Origin: Hydrogenophaga sp. Root209
GTDB taxonomy: Bacteria > Pseudomonadota > Gammaproteobacteria > Burkholderiales > Burkholderiaceae_C
DNA length: 64,000 nucleotides
Reading direction: 5' to 3'
Assembly (NCBI RefSeq): GCF_001428625.1
Contig: NZ_LMIE01000032.1
Location: forward strand, 62,001 to 126,000
Shown here: one piece after another, positions 29,260-36,853 of the stretch
Layout: the number at the start of each line of letters is the position of its first letter
Numbering within the stretch: the stretch's first letter is position 1
Program-made: the position numbers and the translations under genes
The notes under the pieces: generated by a model
What the model was told of the DNA's origin: nothing
The model's input: the letters and a program-made list of their open reading frames with translations, nothing else
Databases searched by the model: none

Positions 29260-30584
29260 TGACAGATCTCAAGATGAACAAGGCAGGCTGGATCATCGGT
29301 GCGCTCGTCGCCCTTGCCCTGCCGGCCCTGGCCCAGGCGCCCGCGACCGAGGCCGACTGGGTGCGACTGGCGCTGGAACGCGATGCGACTCTGGCCGCAC
29401 AACGTGATGACACCCGCGCCGCCGGCCAGGCGGTGGCTGTCTCGCGCGCGGGCCTGTGGCCCACGGTGCAGCTGAGCGCCGAAGACGGCCGCAGGGAGCG
29501 GCGCGACCGGCCCGAGTCGATCTTCCAGCCCCACACCGGGTCAAGGCCCTCCGACCAACAGTCGCTCACGGTCACCCAGCTGCTGTACGACGGCCAGCGC
29601 ACGCGCAACGAAATCCAGTCGGCCGAACACCGCGTTTCCCAGCAGCAGGTGCGCCTGCTCAAGGTGGCCAACGAGCGTGCCGCGGCGGTGCTGCTGGCCT
29701 GGCACCAGTGGCGCGCGGCGCAAGCCGCCTGGCAGGCACACCGCGTGGCCGAAGGTGAGTTGCGCCAGTTGGTGGATGTGGTGTCCCAGCGCCTGCAGGC
29801 GGGGCGCGCCGCCGAGGTCGACCTGCGGCGCGCCGAGTCGCGCTGGCTGGATGGACAGCGCACCGTGGCGGAATCGCAGGCACGCTGGCGCGAGGCTGGC
29901 GTGGCGCTGACCTCACTCTCCGGCGTTGACCCGATCCAACTGGTCGACACACCGCCGCCGATGTTCAACCCGCTCGAGCCCAGCACGGCCAACACGCTGC
30001 GCGAACGTTGCCGCACCGAATGCCCCAGCGTGCAGGAGAGCGAGCTTCAGCTGGAGCGAGGCCGCGCCGAGCTGGCAGCAGCGCGCGCGGGGCACCATCC
30101 ACGCATCACCCTGGAAGCGGCCCAGGCCCATGCCCGCAACCCCACCGGCACGGCCGAGCGCTACCTGAGCCGCAGCCTGATGCTCAAGGCCAGCTGGACG
30201 CTGTTTGAAGGCGGTGGCCGCTCGGCACAGGTGGCACAGGTGGCCTACAGCGTGGAGGGACTCACCCACCAGGTAGACGAAGCGCGCCGCGAGTCGTTGA
30301 TGCAGTTCGACCAGGCGCTGGTGCGCTACGACGACGCGATCGCGCAGCACGCGCTGGCCACGCGAAATGCCAGCGTGTCGCGTGAAGCCTTGCGGCTCGC
30401 ACGCCTGGCTTTCGAGGCGGGCCGCCGCCAGGCGATTGAAGTGGCCGATGTGATCGCCGAGGCGGCACGAGCCGCGGACGAAGCGGCCCGACGCGACGCC
30501 CAGCGCTGGATCGAGCGCGACCGCCTGCTGGCCACGGCGGGTGTGCTTCTCGATCAGCTCGGTGTGGTGCTCGCGCCGGCCTGA
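29259..30584 (+). CDS. TolC-family outer membrane channel of the type I secretion system
   Basis: A 441-residue protein with a signal peptide (about residues 8-28, ending ALAQA) and two TolC repeats rich in long amphipathic helices. The first contains LTVTQLLYDGQRTRNEIQSA, the second SWTLFEGGGRSAQVAQVAYS. ATG 29259 overlaps the HlyD stop (TGATG), so translation is coupled. It forms the outer-membrane tunnel for the secreted surface protein. With the ABC and HlyD genes it completes an intact exporter. Confidence 0.9.
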   Translation: MTDLKMNKAGWIIGALVALALPALAQAPATEADWVRLALERDATLAAQRDDTRAAGQAVAVSRAGLWPTVQLSAEDGRRERRDRPESIFQPHTGSRPSDQQSLTVTQLLYDGQRTRNEIQSAEHRVSQQQVRLLKVANERAAAVLLAWHQWRAAQAAWQAHRVAEGELRQLVDVVSQRLQAGRAAEVDLRRAESRWLDGQRTVAESQARWREAGVALTSLSGVDPIQLVDTPPPMFNPLEPSTANTLRERCRTECPSVQESELQLERGRAELAAARAGHHPRITLEAAQAHARNPTGTAERYLSRSLMLKASWTLFEGGGRSAQVAQVAYSVEGLTHQVDEARRESLMQFDQALVRYDDAIAQHALATRNASVSREALRLARLAFEAGRRQAIEVADVIAEAARAADEAARRDAQRWIERDRLLATAGVLLDQLGVVLAPA

Positions 30585-30593
30585 GGCTCCCGA

Positions 30594-30806
30594 TCAGCGC
30601 CGCCGCAATGGCGTGAGCAGATCGCTCAGGCCGTTGTGGTCGATCTCATGCATGAGCTGCAGCAATCGACCCACCTCGCTTTTCGGAAACCCTTCGCGGG
30701 CGAACCAGTTGAGGTAATTGCCCGGCAGGTCTGCGATCACGCGGCCCTTGTGTTTGCCGAACGGCATTTCCACGGTGAGCAGGCGTTCAAGGTCTTCAGG
30801 CTTCAT
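30594..30806 (-). CDS. DUF3820 family protein
   Basis: A 70-residue protein with the family core MPFGKHKGRVIADLPGNYL (about 14-32) and NWFAREGFPKSEVGRLL. DUF3820 proteins are annotated as putative quorum-sensing-regulated virulence factors from a structural-genomics entry; the fold has a four-residue GKHKG turn also seen in some exonuclease accessory domains. No function is proven. It is divergent from the acyltransferase gene. Confidence 0.85.
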   Translation of the reverse strand: MKPEDLERLLTVEMPFGKHKGRVIADLPGNYLNWFAREGFPKSEVGRLLQLMHEIDHNGLSDLLTPLRRR

Positions 30807-30857
30807 GCGGTGGCATCGTAACGCCGCGCGGGCACCGGGTCACCGATACTCGATGGC

Positions 30858-31457
30858 ATGCATCTGCAGCGCACGATTTTCACCACGCCCGTCGTCAACT
30901 CGGTGCTGCGCGCATTCTCGATCGGCTTTCTCAGGCTCACCGGTTGGCGTGTGGAAGGTGCCCTGCCCGCGCATGCGCTCAGAAGCGTGCTGATCGCAGC
31001 ACCCCACACCAGCAACTGGGATCTGCCCTACACCTTGATGGTCGCATTCGCCCTGCGGCTCAACATCCGCTGGATGGGAAAACACGGCATCTTTCGCGCG
31101 CCGTTTGGCGGTGTGATGCGATGGCTGGGCGGCATCGAGGTCAACCGAGAGCAGTCCAACAACCTGGTGGCTGCCTCGGCCAAAGCGATCCGCGAGTCCG
31201 ACGGCCCGTTGCAGCTGATCGTGCCGCCCGAAGGCACACGCAGCAAAGCACGTTATTGGAAAACCGGCTTCTACTACATCGCTCGCGAAGCGCAGGTGCC
31301 CATCGTGATGGCCTACATGGACTACGCGCGCAAGCGCAGCGGTCTGGGGCCGCTGTTCGAGCCCACCGGCAACGTGGACGCCGACATGGCAACCATCAAG
31401 GCGTTCTACGCGCCGTTCAAGGGCAAGAACGCGATGCAGTTCGAATCGACCGACTGA
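30858..31457 (+). CDS. PlsC-like lysophospholipid acyltransferase
   Basis: A 199-residue membrane-associated acyltransferase. The catalytic H-x4-D box reads APHTSNWDLP (about residues 48-57), and the substrate-binding block VPPEGTRSKARYWKTGFYYI (about 122-141) takes the place of FPEGTRS in PlsC. It should move a fatty acyl group to a glycerolipid or a similar acceptor. This short clade (about 200 residues) is annotated as glycerol acyltransferase or 1-acyl-sn-glycerol-3-phosphate acyltransferase. It ends one base before the convergent aminotransferase gene. Confidence 0.85.
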   Translation: MHLQRTIFTTPVVNSVLRAFSIGFLRLTGWRVEGALPAHALRSVLIAAPHTSNWDLPYTLMVAFALRLNIRWMGKHGIFRAPFGGVMRWLGGIEVNREQSNNLVAASAKAIRESDGPLQLIVPPEGTRSKARYWKTGFYYIAREAQVPIVMAYMDYARKRSGLGPLFEPTGNVDADMATIKAFYAPFKGKNAMQFESTD

Positions 31458-31458
31458 A

Positions 31459-32661
31459 TCAGAAGGCCTGGGCCAGGCGGCCCGCGCCTTCTTCGATCTT
31501 CTCCAGGCCCACGGTGGCAAAGCTCAGCCGCAGCGTGGCGGCGTCGGGGTTGCTTGCATAGAACGGCGCGCCGGGCACAAAGGCCACGCCTTTTTCGATC
31601 GCGCGTTTGGCCAGTTCGCCACCATCCTTCACCTTGCCACCGGCGCCAGTGAGGCGGGCCCAGACGAACAGCCCGCCCTGCGGCTGCACGAACTCGATCG
31701 CGTCGCCCAGTTCGCGGCGCAAGGCATTGCCCATGGTCGTGGCGCGCTCGGCATACACCTGGCGCACCTTGGCCAGGGTGGCGGGCATGCGCCCTGCCTT
31801 GAGGTATTGGGCTGCCGTGGCTTGCGCGAAGGTGCTGGTGTGCGCATCGCTGAATTGCTTGCACATGGTGGCCTTGGCCAACAGATCGGCAGGGCCCACC
31901 ATCCAGCCCACGCGCAGACCCGGGCTCAGCACCTTGCTCAGGGAGCCGCAGTGCACCAGCCTCTCACGGCTGCCGGGGACCTGGGCGCTCAGCGCCAGCA
32001 GACTGGGCGGGGGCGCCTCGCCGAAGTACAGGTCGCCATACGGGTCGTCTTCCACGATCAAGGTGTCGTGTTTCACGGCCATCTGCAACACCGCCTTGCG
32101 CCGTTCCAGGCTCATGAGCGCGCCGCTGGGGTTGCCGAAGGTGGGGATGAGGTAGACAAACTTGGGCTTGTGCTGCTGGATGAGCTGCTCCAGCGCGTCG
32201 GTCTTGGTGCCATCGCCATCCACCGGCACGGTGATGAGCTCGGCACCGTACAGGCGGAAACACTGGATGGTGGCCAGAAACGTGGGGCCTTCGACGATCA
32301 CCTTGTCGCCGGGCGAGATCAGCGTCTTGCCCAGCAGGTCCAGCGCCTGCTGGCTGCCGGTGGTGACGATGAGGTCGTTCGCCCCCACCCCGCTGTTGCC
32401 CTTGCTGGCCATGAAGGCGGCAAGCTGCTCACGCAGCGGCTGGTAACCCTCGGTGGCGCCGTACTGCAGCGCGCCGCCAGCCTCTTCGGTCAGCGCGGCG
32501 TTCACCGCCTCGCGGATGCCCTCCACGTCGAACAGTGCGCTGTCTGGGAAGCCACCGGCAAAACTGATGATGCCGGGCTTGCCCAGCAGTTTGAAGAGTT
32601 CGCGGATGGCGGAGGTCTCGACGTTGTTGAGGCGGTCGGCAAAGGGGATGGTGAACGGCAT
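31459..32661 (-). CDS. PLP-dependent aminotransferase, class I (2-aminoadipate/LysN-like)
   Basis: A 400-residue fold-type I aminotransferase. Markers are IISFAGGFPD near residue 30, the Asn in PTFGNPSG, the Asp/Tyr of VEDDPYGDLYF and the PLP-binding Lys in GSLSKVLSPGLRVGW. This subgroup includes LysN, ARO8 and the C-terminal part of MocR regulators; here no helix-turn-helix is present. ATG 32661 (MPFTIPFADRL) begins the family-like sequence. The amino donor cannot be told from the sequence. Confidence 0.88.
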   Translation of the reverse strand: MPFTIPFADRLNNVETSAIRELFKLLGKPGIISFAGGFPDSALFDVEGIREAVNAALTEEAGGALQYGATEGYQPLREQLAAFMASKGNSGVGANDLIVTTGSQQALDLLGKTLISPGDKVIVEGPTFLATIQCFRLYGAELITVPVDGDGTKTDALEQLIQQHKPKFVYLIPTFGNPSGALMSLERRKAVLQMAVKHDTLIVEDDPYGDLYFGEAPPPSLLALSAQVPGSRERLVHCGSLSKVLSPGLRVGWMVGPADLLAKATMCKQFSDAHTSTFAQATAAQYLKAGRMPATLAKVRQVYAERATTMGNALRRELGDAIEFVQPQGGLFVWARLTGAGGKVKDGGELAKRAIEKGVAFVPGAPFYASNPDAATLRLSFATVGLEKIEEGAGRLAQAF

Positions 32662-32796
32662 GGTGGGGGCTGATGTGGTTGGCAAGGGCGCGAACACCCG
32701 ATGGTAGCGAAAGGAGTCGATGGGCTGTTGACGCGATTCCCGCGCAGGTGGTGGATTTCTAAAGTTGTTTGCATCGCAATCAATGGAAAAACCCAC

Positions 32797-34078
32797 ATGA
32801 CTTGTTCAATTCGACGCCTCTCGTTCCTGGTTCTGCTGGTCGCCACCTTGGCCGGCTGTGGTGGGCGGGGTGGTCCCGATGCCGCGCCAGACGCAACGCC
32901 CGACGCCCCGGTCAACCCCGCGTCTCCCGCCTGGCTCGACGCTGAACGACTCGACCTCGGCGACAGCGGGTCCGCGCGAAACGCGCGGCTCGCGATGAAC
33001 CGCCAGGGAGCGGGCATGGTGGCGTGGGAACAGGTGGACGGATCGACCGTTCAAGAAGTGCACGCGCGCACCGTGTCGATCAACGGCGGCCACGGAGCAA
33101 GCCTTTCGCTCGGTACCGGCATCGCGGCGTTGCCGGACGTGGCCATCAATGAACAAGGCCGTGCACTCGTGGTCTGGGTCCAGGGCGCAAGTCCGCTCAA
33201 CCAGATCTGGGCCCGGAGCTACGACCCCGACACTGGCTGGGGCACCGCGGAGAGGATGTCCCGCCTGGAAGACATCCTCGTGGCACAACCGCGCGCCGCC
33301 ATCAATGAAGCAGGCGAGATGGCCGTGGTCTGGATGCAGACCGTGGACGTGACCTACCAGGTGCACGCCCGGCGCTTCAGGCCGACGCAGGGTTGGAGCC
33401 CAGCGGTGCGGCTCGACAGCGCACCATACGATGCTCGGACCCCCCAGGTCAGCCTGGATGCCGAGGGCCGCCTGCTCTCCACCTGGTACCAGTCCGACGC
33501 GGACGGTAGATCGAATTTGTGGGCCAATCACATCAATCCCGACGGCATATCCGTAGCGGCCGTGCAGATCGACCAGAGCACCGGCTATTCGGACCAACCA
33601 GTGCTGGCCCTGCTGGGCGACGACAGCACCCTGGCGGTATGGCGGCAGACGAACGAAGTGTTGCTCCAACTCATCGGCCTGAACCGCTTCCTGCCTGGCT
33701 CGGGTTGGGTCACAACCACCAGCACATCGGGCGGCAACATCTCCCTGGCACGCAGCCCTGCCCTCGCGGCGTGGGGCGCGGCCCACGCCGTACGACGGCC
33801 AGACACTGGCACAGGATGATCCATGCATCGGCGCGGACAACCTCGGCAATGTGATCGGCATGTGGACGCTGCGAGACGGCGATGCACGCACCCTGTGGAC
33901 AACACAGTGGCCCGCCAGCGGCGCACCGGGCATCGCACAAAGGCTGGACAACAGCGCATCCGCCTCTGTCTCCGAATCGGCTCTGGGGGTGGACGCGCAA
34001 GGCCAGGCCCTGGCGGTATGGATCCACATGGAAGGCGACCGCGCACGCTTGTGGGCCAGACCCTACCGCGCGCCCTGA
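32797..34078 (+). pseudogene. Lipoprotein with propeller-like repeats, frameshifted
   Basis: The gene starts at ATG 32797 with a lipobox (LATLAGC, Cys near residue 20) and an Asp/Pro/Ala linker. Repeats of about 45-55 residues follow, with the pattern AINEQGRALVVWVQ, AINEAGEMAVVWMQ, SLDAEGRLLSTWYQ. The frame breaks near 33773-33785: the first frame ends at 33819 in Arg-rich nonsense, while the next frame continues sensibly (TPYDGQTLAQDDPCIG ... GVDAQGQALAVWIHMEGD) to 34078. Restoring one frame would give about 426 residues. It may be a true inactivation or a single-base sequencing error in a GC run. The protein would be an outer-membrane-anchored beta-propeller; its ligand is unknown. Confidence 0.75.
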
Positions 34079-34099
34079 AGCCCGCGAAGGGCCACCAGC

Positions 34100-34426
34100 T
34101 CAGGCCGAAACCCAGGCGCCGCCAGCGTGCTTGCCGCCCTGGCGCAAGCGCTGTGGCCACCAGCGCCAGCGCGGCGCGGCGGCGCGCCGGGTACACACCA
34201 CCGGCTCCAGCCGCAGCACCGAGGTTTCCAGCGCATAGGCGATTGCCCGCTGCTGGGGCCGCATGGTGAAGACCTCGCCGGGGTTGAGCACCACATCGCG
34301 CTGATCGTGGTCCAGCGTGATCCAGACACTGCCCTCGCGGCAGACCAGGCGCAGCGCGCCCTGGGGAATGACCTGCAGCGCCTTGTGGGGCATGTTGAGG
34401 TCGACGGTCAAGGTATCGGTTTTCAT
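34100..34426 (-). CDS. DUF2917 family protein
   Basis: A 108-residue protein with the DUF2917 core (ALRLVCREGSVWITLDHDQR, then DVVLNPGEVFTM), a cupin-like small beta domain. An Arg/Trp-rich tail follows. The family is common in Burkholderiales and usually stands beside a LysR regulator, as here (divergent, 74 bases apart), which suggests that the regulator controls it. The biochemical role is unknown. Confidence 0.8.
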   Translation of the reverse strand: MKTDTLTVDLNMPHKALQVIPQGALRLVCREGSVWITLDHDQRDVVLNPGEVFTMRPQQRAIAYALETSVLRLEPVVCTRRAAAPRWRWWPQRLRQGGKHAGGAWVSA

Positions 34427-34500
34427 GGAACAGTCCTTTCACATCAGGGATGTGCATGACTGTACGGAGCCGCCCTATACTGCACAAACGATGTTTTTGA

Positions 34501-35451
34501 ATGCTTCACATGCCATTTAAGAATGTGAAAACCCCGCCCCCGCCGATCCCGCGCTCGCAGATGCTGCGGCTGGACCTGCTGCCCTGCTTCGACGCCGCCG
34601 CGCGCACGCTGAGCTTCACGCTGGCCGCGCAGGAACTCAACCTCACGCAATCGGCCGTGAGCCGGCAGATCCAGTTGCTCGAAGAGAGCCTGGGCGCGGC
34701 GCTGTTCGAGCGCGGACACCGCTCGCTCACGCTGACCGAAGCCGGCGAGGTGATGCAGCGCGCCACGCGCGATGCGCTGGAGCGCCTGCTCGACGCCTCG
34801 GCGCGCGTGCGCCCCGGTCCGCGCCTGCGCCAGGTGGCCATGACCTGCACGCAAGGCTTCGCGTCGCTGTGGCTCATCCCCCGGCTCGCACGCTTTGCGG
34901 CCAACCACCCACAGGTGGACGTGCGCATCTCCGCCACCATGGACATCATGGATCTGGAACGCCACCGGCTCGACGTGGCGGTGCGCTTCGTGCCGTCCAG
35001 CGTCGGGCGCGGGCAGGCGCTGTTCGAGGAAACCGTGCAGCCGCTGTGCGCCCCCGCGCTGCTGCGCGACAAGGCCGCCCCGTTGCGCCAGCCCGCCGAC
35101 CTCGCCCACCACACGCTGCTGACCGTGGAGAAACCCGCGGGTTATGCGCTCACCTCGGACTGGGACCCCTGGTTCCAGGTGATGGGACTGCAGGACATGC
35201 GCATGAAGAACACCATGCACTTCACCCAGTACGCCGACGCGGTGGCCGCTGCCGTGGCCGGGCAAGGCGTGGTGATCGGCCGTCTGCCGCTGCTGCAGTC
35301 GCTGGTGAACGAGAAGAAGCTGGTCGCACCGTTTCGCAGCGGCGCGGCGACACGCCGGGGCTACTACGTGGAGGTGGCGGACCACGCCCATGGCAACGCC
35401 GACGCGCTGGACTTCGCGAACTGGCTGCGTGTCGAGGCCGAAAGCGCGTGA
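34501..35451 (+). CDS. LysR-type transcriptional regulator (GcvA-like)
   Basis: A 316-residue regulator. The helix-turn-helix is LSFTLAAQELNLTQSAVSRQ (about residues 37-56), followed by QLLEESLGAALFERGHR and a type 2 periplasmic-binding fold. The clade resembles GcvA/AmpR. The start is uncertain between ATG 34501 and 34510, and neither has a good ribosome site; a -10 TATACT at 34476-34481 implies a very short leader. It is divergent from the DUF2917 gene and probably regulates it and itself. Confidence 0.85.
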   Translation: MLHMPFKNVKTPPPPIPRSQMLRLDLLPCFDAAARTLSFTLAAQELNLTQSAVSRQIQLLEESLGAALFERGHRSLTLTEAGEVMQRATRDALERLLDASARVRPGPRLRQVAMTCTQGFASLWLIPRLARFAANHPQVDVRISATMDIMDLERHRLDVAVRFVPSSVGRGQALFEETVQPLCAPALLRDKAAPLRQPADLAHHTLLTVEKPAGYALTSDWDPWFQVMGLQDMRMKNTMHFTQYADAVAAAVAGQGVVIGRLPLLQSLVNEKKLVAPFRSGAATRRGYYVEVADHAHGNADALDFANWLRVEAESA

Positions 35452-35466
35452 GCGCGTGAGCGCGTG
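35443..35466. repeat. Three tandem copies of AGCGCGTG across the LysR stop codon
   Basis: The 8-base unit AGCGCGTG is repeated three times in a row, and the LysR stop codon TGA (35449-35451) spans the junction of the first two copies. Because 8 is not a multiple of 3, gain or loss of one unit would shift what follows, but the stop lies in the first copies and would stay in place. It ends 16 bases before nth. Confidence 0.6.
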
Positions 35467-35481
35467 GGACAATCCGCGCCC

Positions 35482-36123
35482 ATGACGCCCGCCCAGATCG
35501 AATCTTTTTTCGCCACGCTCAAAGCCACCAACCCCAACCCGCAGACCGAGCTCGAATACACCAGCGTGTTCGAGTTGCTGGCCGCCGTGCTGCTCTCGGC
35601 CCAGGCCACCGACGTGGGCGTGAACAAGGCCACGCGCAAACTCTTCCCGGTGGCGAACACGCCGCAGAAGATCCTCGATCTGGGTCTTGACGGGCTGGAG
35701 TCGTACATCAAAACCATCGGCCTGTACCGCAGCAAAGCCCGCCATCTCATGCAGGCCTGCCGCATGCTGGTGGAGTTGCATGGCGGTGAGGTGCCGCGCA
35801 CCCGCGAAGCGCTCGAGGCCTTGCCCGGCGTGGGCAGCAAGACCGCCAACGTGGTGCTCAACGTGGCCTTCGGCCAGCCCACCATGGCGGTGGACACGCA
35901 CATCTTTCGCGTGAGCAACCGCACTGGCCTGGCGCCGGGCAAAACGCCGTTGGCGGTGGAGCAGCAGCTGATGAAGCGCGTGCCACCGGCTTACGCGGTG
36001 GACTCACACCACTGGCTGATCCTGCACGGGCGCTACGTGTGCCAGGCGCGCAAGCCGCTGTGCCCGAAGTGTGCGGTGGCTGCGTATTGCGACTTCCCTG
36101 AGAAAACAACGACCGTGCGGTAG
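35482..36123 (+). CDS. nth: Endonuclease III (DNA glycosylase/AP lyase)
   Basis: A 213-residue base-excision repair enzyme that removes oxidised pyrimidines. The helix-hairpin-helix LPGVGSKTANVVL (about 115-127) holds the catalytic Lys, and the catalytic Asp is in AVDTHIFRVSNR. The [4Fe-4S] ligands fit C-x6-C-x2-C-x5-C in CQARKPLCPKCAVAAYC near the C-terminus. ATG 35482 is the family start. It is 31 bases after the LysR gene. Confidence 0.95.
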   Translation: MTPAQIESFFATLKATNPNPQTELEYTSVFELLAAVLLSAQATDVGVNKATRKLFPVANTPQKILDLGLDGLESYIKTIGLYRSKARHLMQACRMLVELHGGEVPRTREALEALPGVGSKTANVVLNVAFGQPTMAVDTHIFRVSNRTGLAPGKTPLAVEQQLMKRVPPAYAVDSHHWLILHGRYVCQARKPLCPKCAVAAYCDFPEKTTTVR

Positions 36124-36142
36124 TTCGGCCCCGCCACGCCGC

Positions 36143-36502
36143 TCAGATGCGCAGCACTTCGCCCTTCAACGAGTAAAGGATCGCCACTACCTCATTGATC
36201 TCGGTGGTGCCGACCCCTTGGCTCTGCATCGCGGCAACGAAGTCGTCGATGGTCGCGATCAGTTCCTGCTCGCTGATGTTCATCCCGGCGTGTGCGTTGC
36301 GCAGATCGCGGCCCTCGTAACGCTGGGGCCCGCCTGCGCCCATGCAGAAGAATTGCGCCCCCATCCGTTTCGCGTGGGCGAGGTCCTTGCCGCTGAAGCG
36401 GGGACCCAGCAGTGGATTGACCGCGTGGCGATCAACCGCGTCGTCAACAATGGCGTTGATCCCAGCGGTCTCCCCGAGTCTTTCGTAGAGCGATTGCGTC
36501 AT
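36143..36502 (-). CDS. Group I truncated hemoglobin
   Basis: A 119-residue globin of the 2-on-2 fold. It starts SLYERLGETAGINAIVDDAV, has the GPRFSGKDLAHAKRM helix, the GGPQRYEGRD turn, and the heme-binding His in DLRNAHAGMNIS (near residue 71). Such proteins bind oxygen or NO and often detoxify NO. It follows the small 67-residue gene by 15 bases and is probably co-transcribed with it, opposite the BTAD regulator. Confidence 0.92.
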   Translation of the reverse strand: MTQSLYERLGETAGINAIVDDAVDRHAVNPLLGPRFSGKDLAHAKRMGAQFFCMGAGGPQRYEGRDLRNAHAGMNISEQELIATIDDFVAAMQSQGVGTTEINEVVAILYSLKGEVLRI

Positions 36503-36517
36503 GGTGGTCTCCTGACT

Positions 36518-36721
36518 TCATTGCAAATGGATCAACCATGAGTCGAACTCAATGGATCCGGGGTCTGGGGCGGCGTCTGCGGGCTCTGGCTGCGGCTGCG
36601 CGAGTGCGCGGTCGATTGCCGAGTCGAGGCGGGCGAACGCGTCGGGCGTCAACATGTCTGGCAGCGTCAGCGTCGCTGTGCCGTAGGGGGGAATCAGGAA
36701 GGAAATCAGTTGCGTGGCCAT
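36518..36721 (-). CDS. Small protein, 67 residues, unknown function, upstream of truncated hemoglobin
   Basis: A 67-residue acidic protein, MATQLISFLIPPYGTATLT followed by LPDMLTPDAFARLDSAIDRA and an Asp/Pro/Ala stretch ending FDSWLIHLQ. A strong ribosome site (AGGAG, ideal spacing) precedes ATG 36721, supporting a real gene. No domain is recognised. It heads the two-gene unit with the hemoglobin gene and is read away from the BTAD regulator. Confidence 0.65.
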   Translation of the reverse strand: MATQLISFLIPPYGTATLTLPDMLTPDAFARLDSAIDRALAQPQPEPADAAPDPGSIEFDSWLIHLQ

Positions 36722-36784
36722 GGTGTACTCCTGTTGAATGGTGCGGGTCCTGGGCAACCCGCGACCAGAGCATCGCCATCCGGT

Positions 36785-36802
36785 GTTCCTGAAACGTTCC
36801 TG
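36785..36802. promoter_or_regulatory. Heptamer direct repeats with 11-base period (candidate SARP/BTAD binding site)
   Basis: GTTCCTG occurs at 36785-36791 and again at 36796-36802, exactly 11 bases apart. SARP-type activators with a BTAD domain bind such heptamer repeats, one helical turn apart, next to the -10 of target promoters. The BTAD gene starts 52 bases to the right and the small-protein/hemoglobin unit 64 bases to the left. On the minus strand a weak GATGCT is the only -10 candidate. Confidence 0.5.
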
Positions 36803-36853
36803 GCCGCTGTGGGCATTGCGCATCGGGGTCGAGAAACGCACACTTGATCCGCC

